Below, one piece after another: positions 13,876 through 14,045 of a stretch of 14,045 nucleotides of DNA; position 1 is the first letter of the stretch; each line of letters starts with the position of its first letter. The translations under genes were made by a program, and so were the position numbers. The DNA lies in contig BEXV01000277.1 in the NCBI GenBank assembly GCA_003118195.1, positions 24,325 to 38,369 of the forward strand, given 5' to 3'. The notes beneath the pieces were generated by a model, which had not been told where the DNA came from, ran no database searches, and saw nothing but the letters and a program-made list of their open reading frames with translations. The stretch comes from Hemicentrotus pulcherrimus (lineage: Eukaryota; Echinodermata; Echinoidea; Camarodonta; Strongylocentrotidae).

Positions 13876-14045
13876 AGATGAAGTTGAGTTCTGGCCATGT
13901 GATTGCATTGTGAAAGAAACGATGTGGAATCGACCAGGAAAGGTTGATCATCTAGCATATAAGAATTTGTGTGTATTGCAAGGTTCTGGAATCATCAAAA
14001 TGATAAGAAATTTGGCCAAGTCTTGGTAAAGTTACAAACGCTGTA

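Overview
This is a piece of animal nuclear genome. Short coding exons are bounded by GT..AG introns and sit in AT-rich, repeat-laden DNA; there are no bacterial-style ORFs, ribosome binding sites or operons. The only gene I can reconstruct is a plus-strand SMYD4-like gene (SET and MYND domain-containing protein 4, a lysine-methyltransferase-family protein). Spliced exons and family hallmarks identify it: a SMYD-type N-H-x-C-x-P-N motif, a G-D-E-I-x-H-C-Y-G SET end, a post-SET zinc cluster C-x-C-x-x-C, further CxxC pairs and a C-terminal TPR-like helical region ending L-A-Q-I-Y-F-N-G. I think the organism is a marine invertebrate (mollusc, other lophotrochozoan or echinoderm). That rests on the intron structure, the SMYD4 divergence and the style of the short repeats, and the species cannot be fixed from this window.

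Layout. 1-759 is intron, holding a 29-bp palindrome and a three-copy tandem repeat of about 145 bp that ends just before the first visible exon. Seven confident exons follow: 760-1017, 1449-1744, 4200-4273, 4500-4726, 6319-6400, 6926-7039 and 7905-8028. They splice in one continuous frame (391 codons plus 2 nt), covering the second half of the SET domain, the post-SET region and most of the C-terminal domain. The N-terminal TPR part, the MYND finger and the start codon lie upstream of the window. A short possible last exon (8352-8400, stop at 8398-8400) is compatible in phase but weak; otherwise the last exon lies beyond 14045.

The introns carry several non-autonomous transposon-like elements. 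One has inverted ends and abuts the polypyrimidine tract of exon 1449-1744 (1170-1413, with a related end at 13846). One is flanked by TTAA (1801-2183). One of 583 bp has 25-bp inverted ends and encloses a degenerate tRNA-Leu-like sequence on the minus strand (3042-3624). A 49-bp unit is repeated three times at 6493-6639.

From 8401 to the end I find no recognisable gene. This part holds a CT microsatellite just upstream (8036-8258), a 229-bp tandem duplication (9333-9790), a GC-richer island with overlapping unrecognised ORFs and CCAAT/GATA-like sites (10528-11105), a foldback with arms of about 80 bp (11437-11601) and an AGATCTA-rich cluster (11957-12018). I do not see a convincing new biological system. 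The most notable items are the tRNA-bearing inverted-end element, the long foldback and the possible short C-terminus of the SMYD4-like protein.
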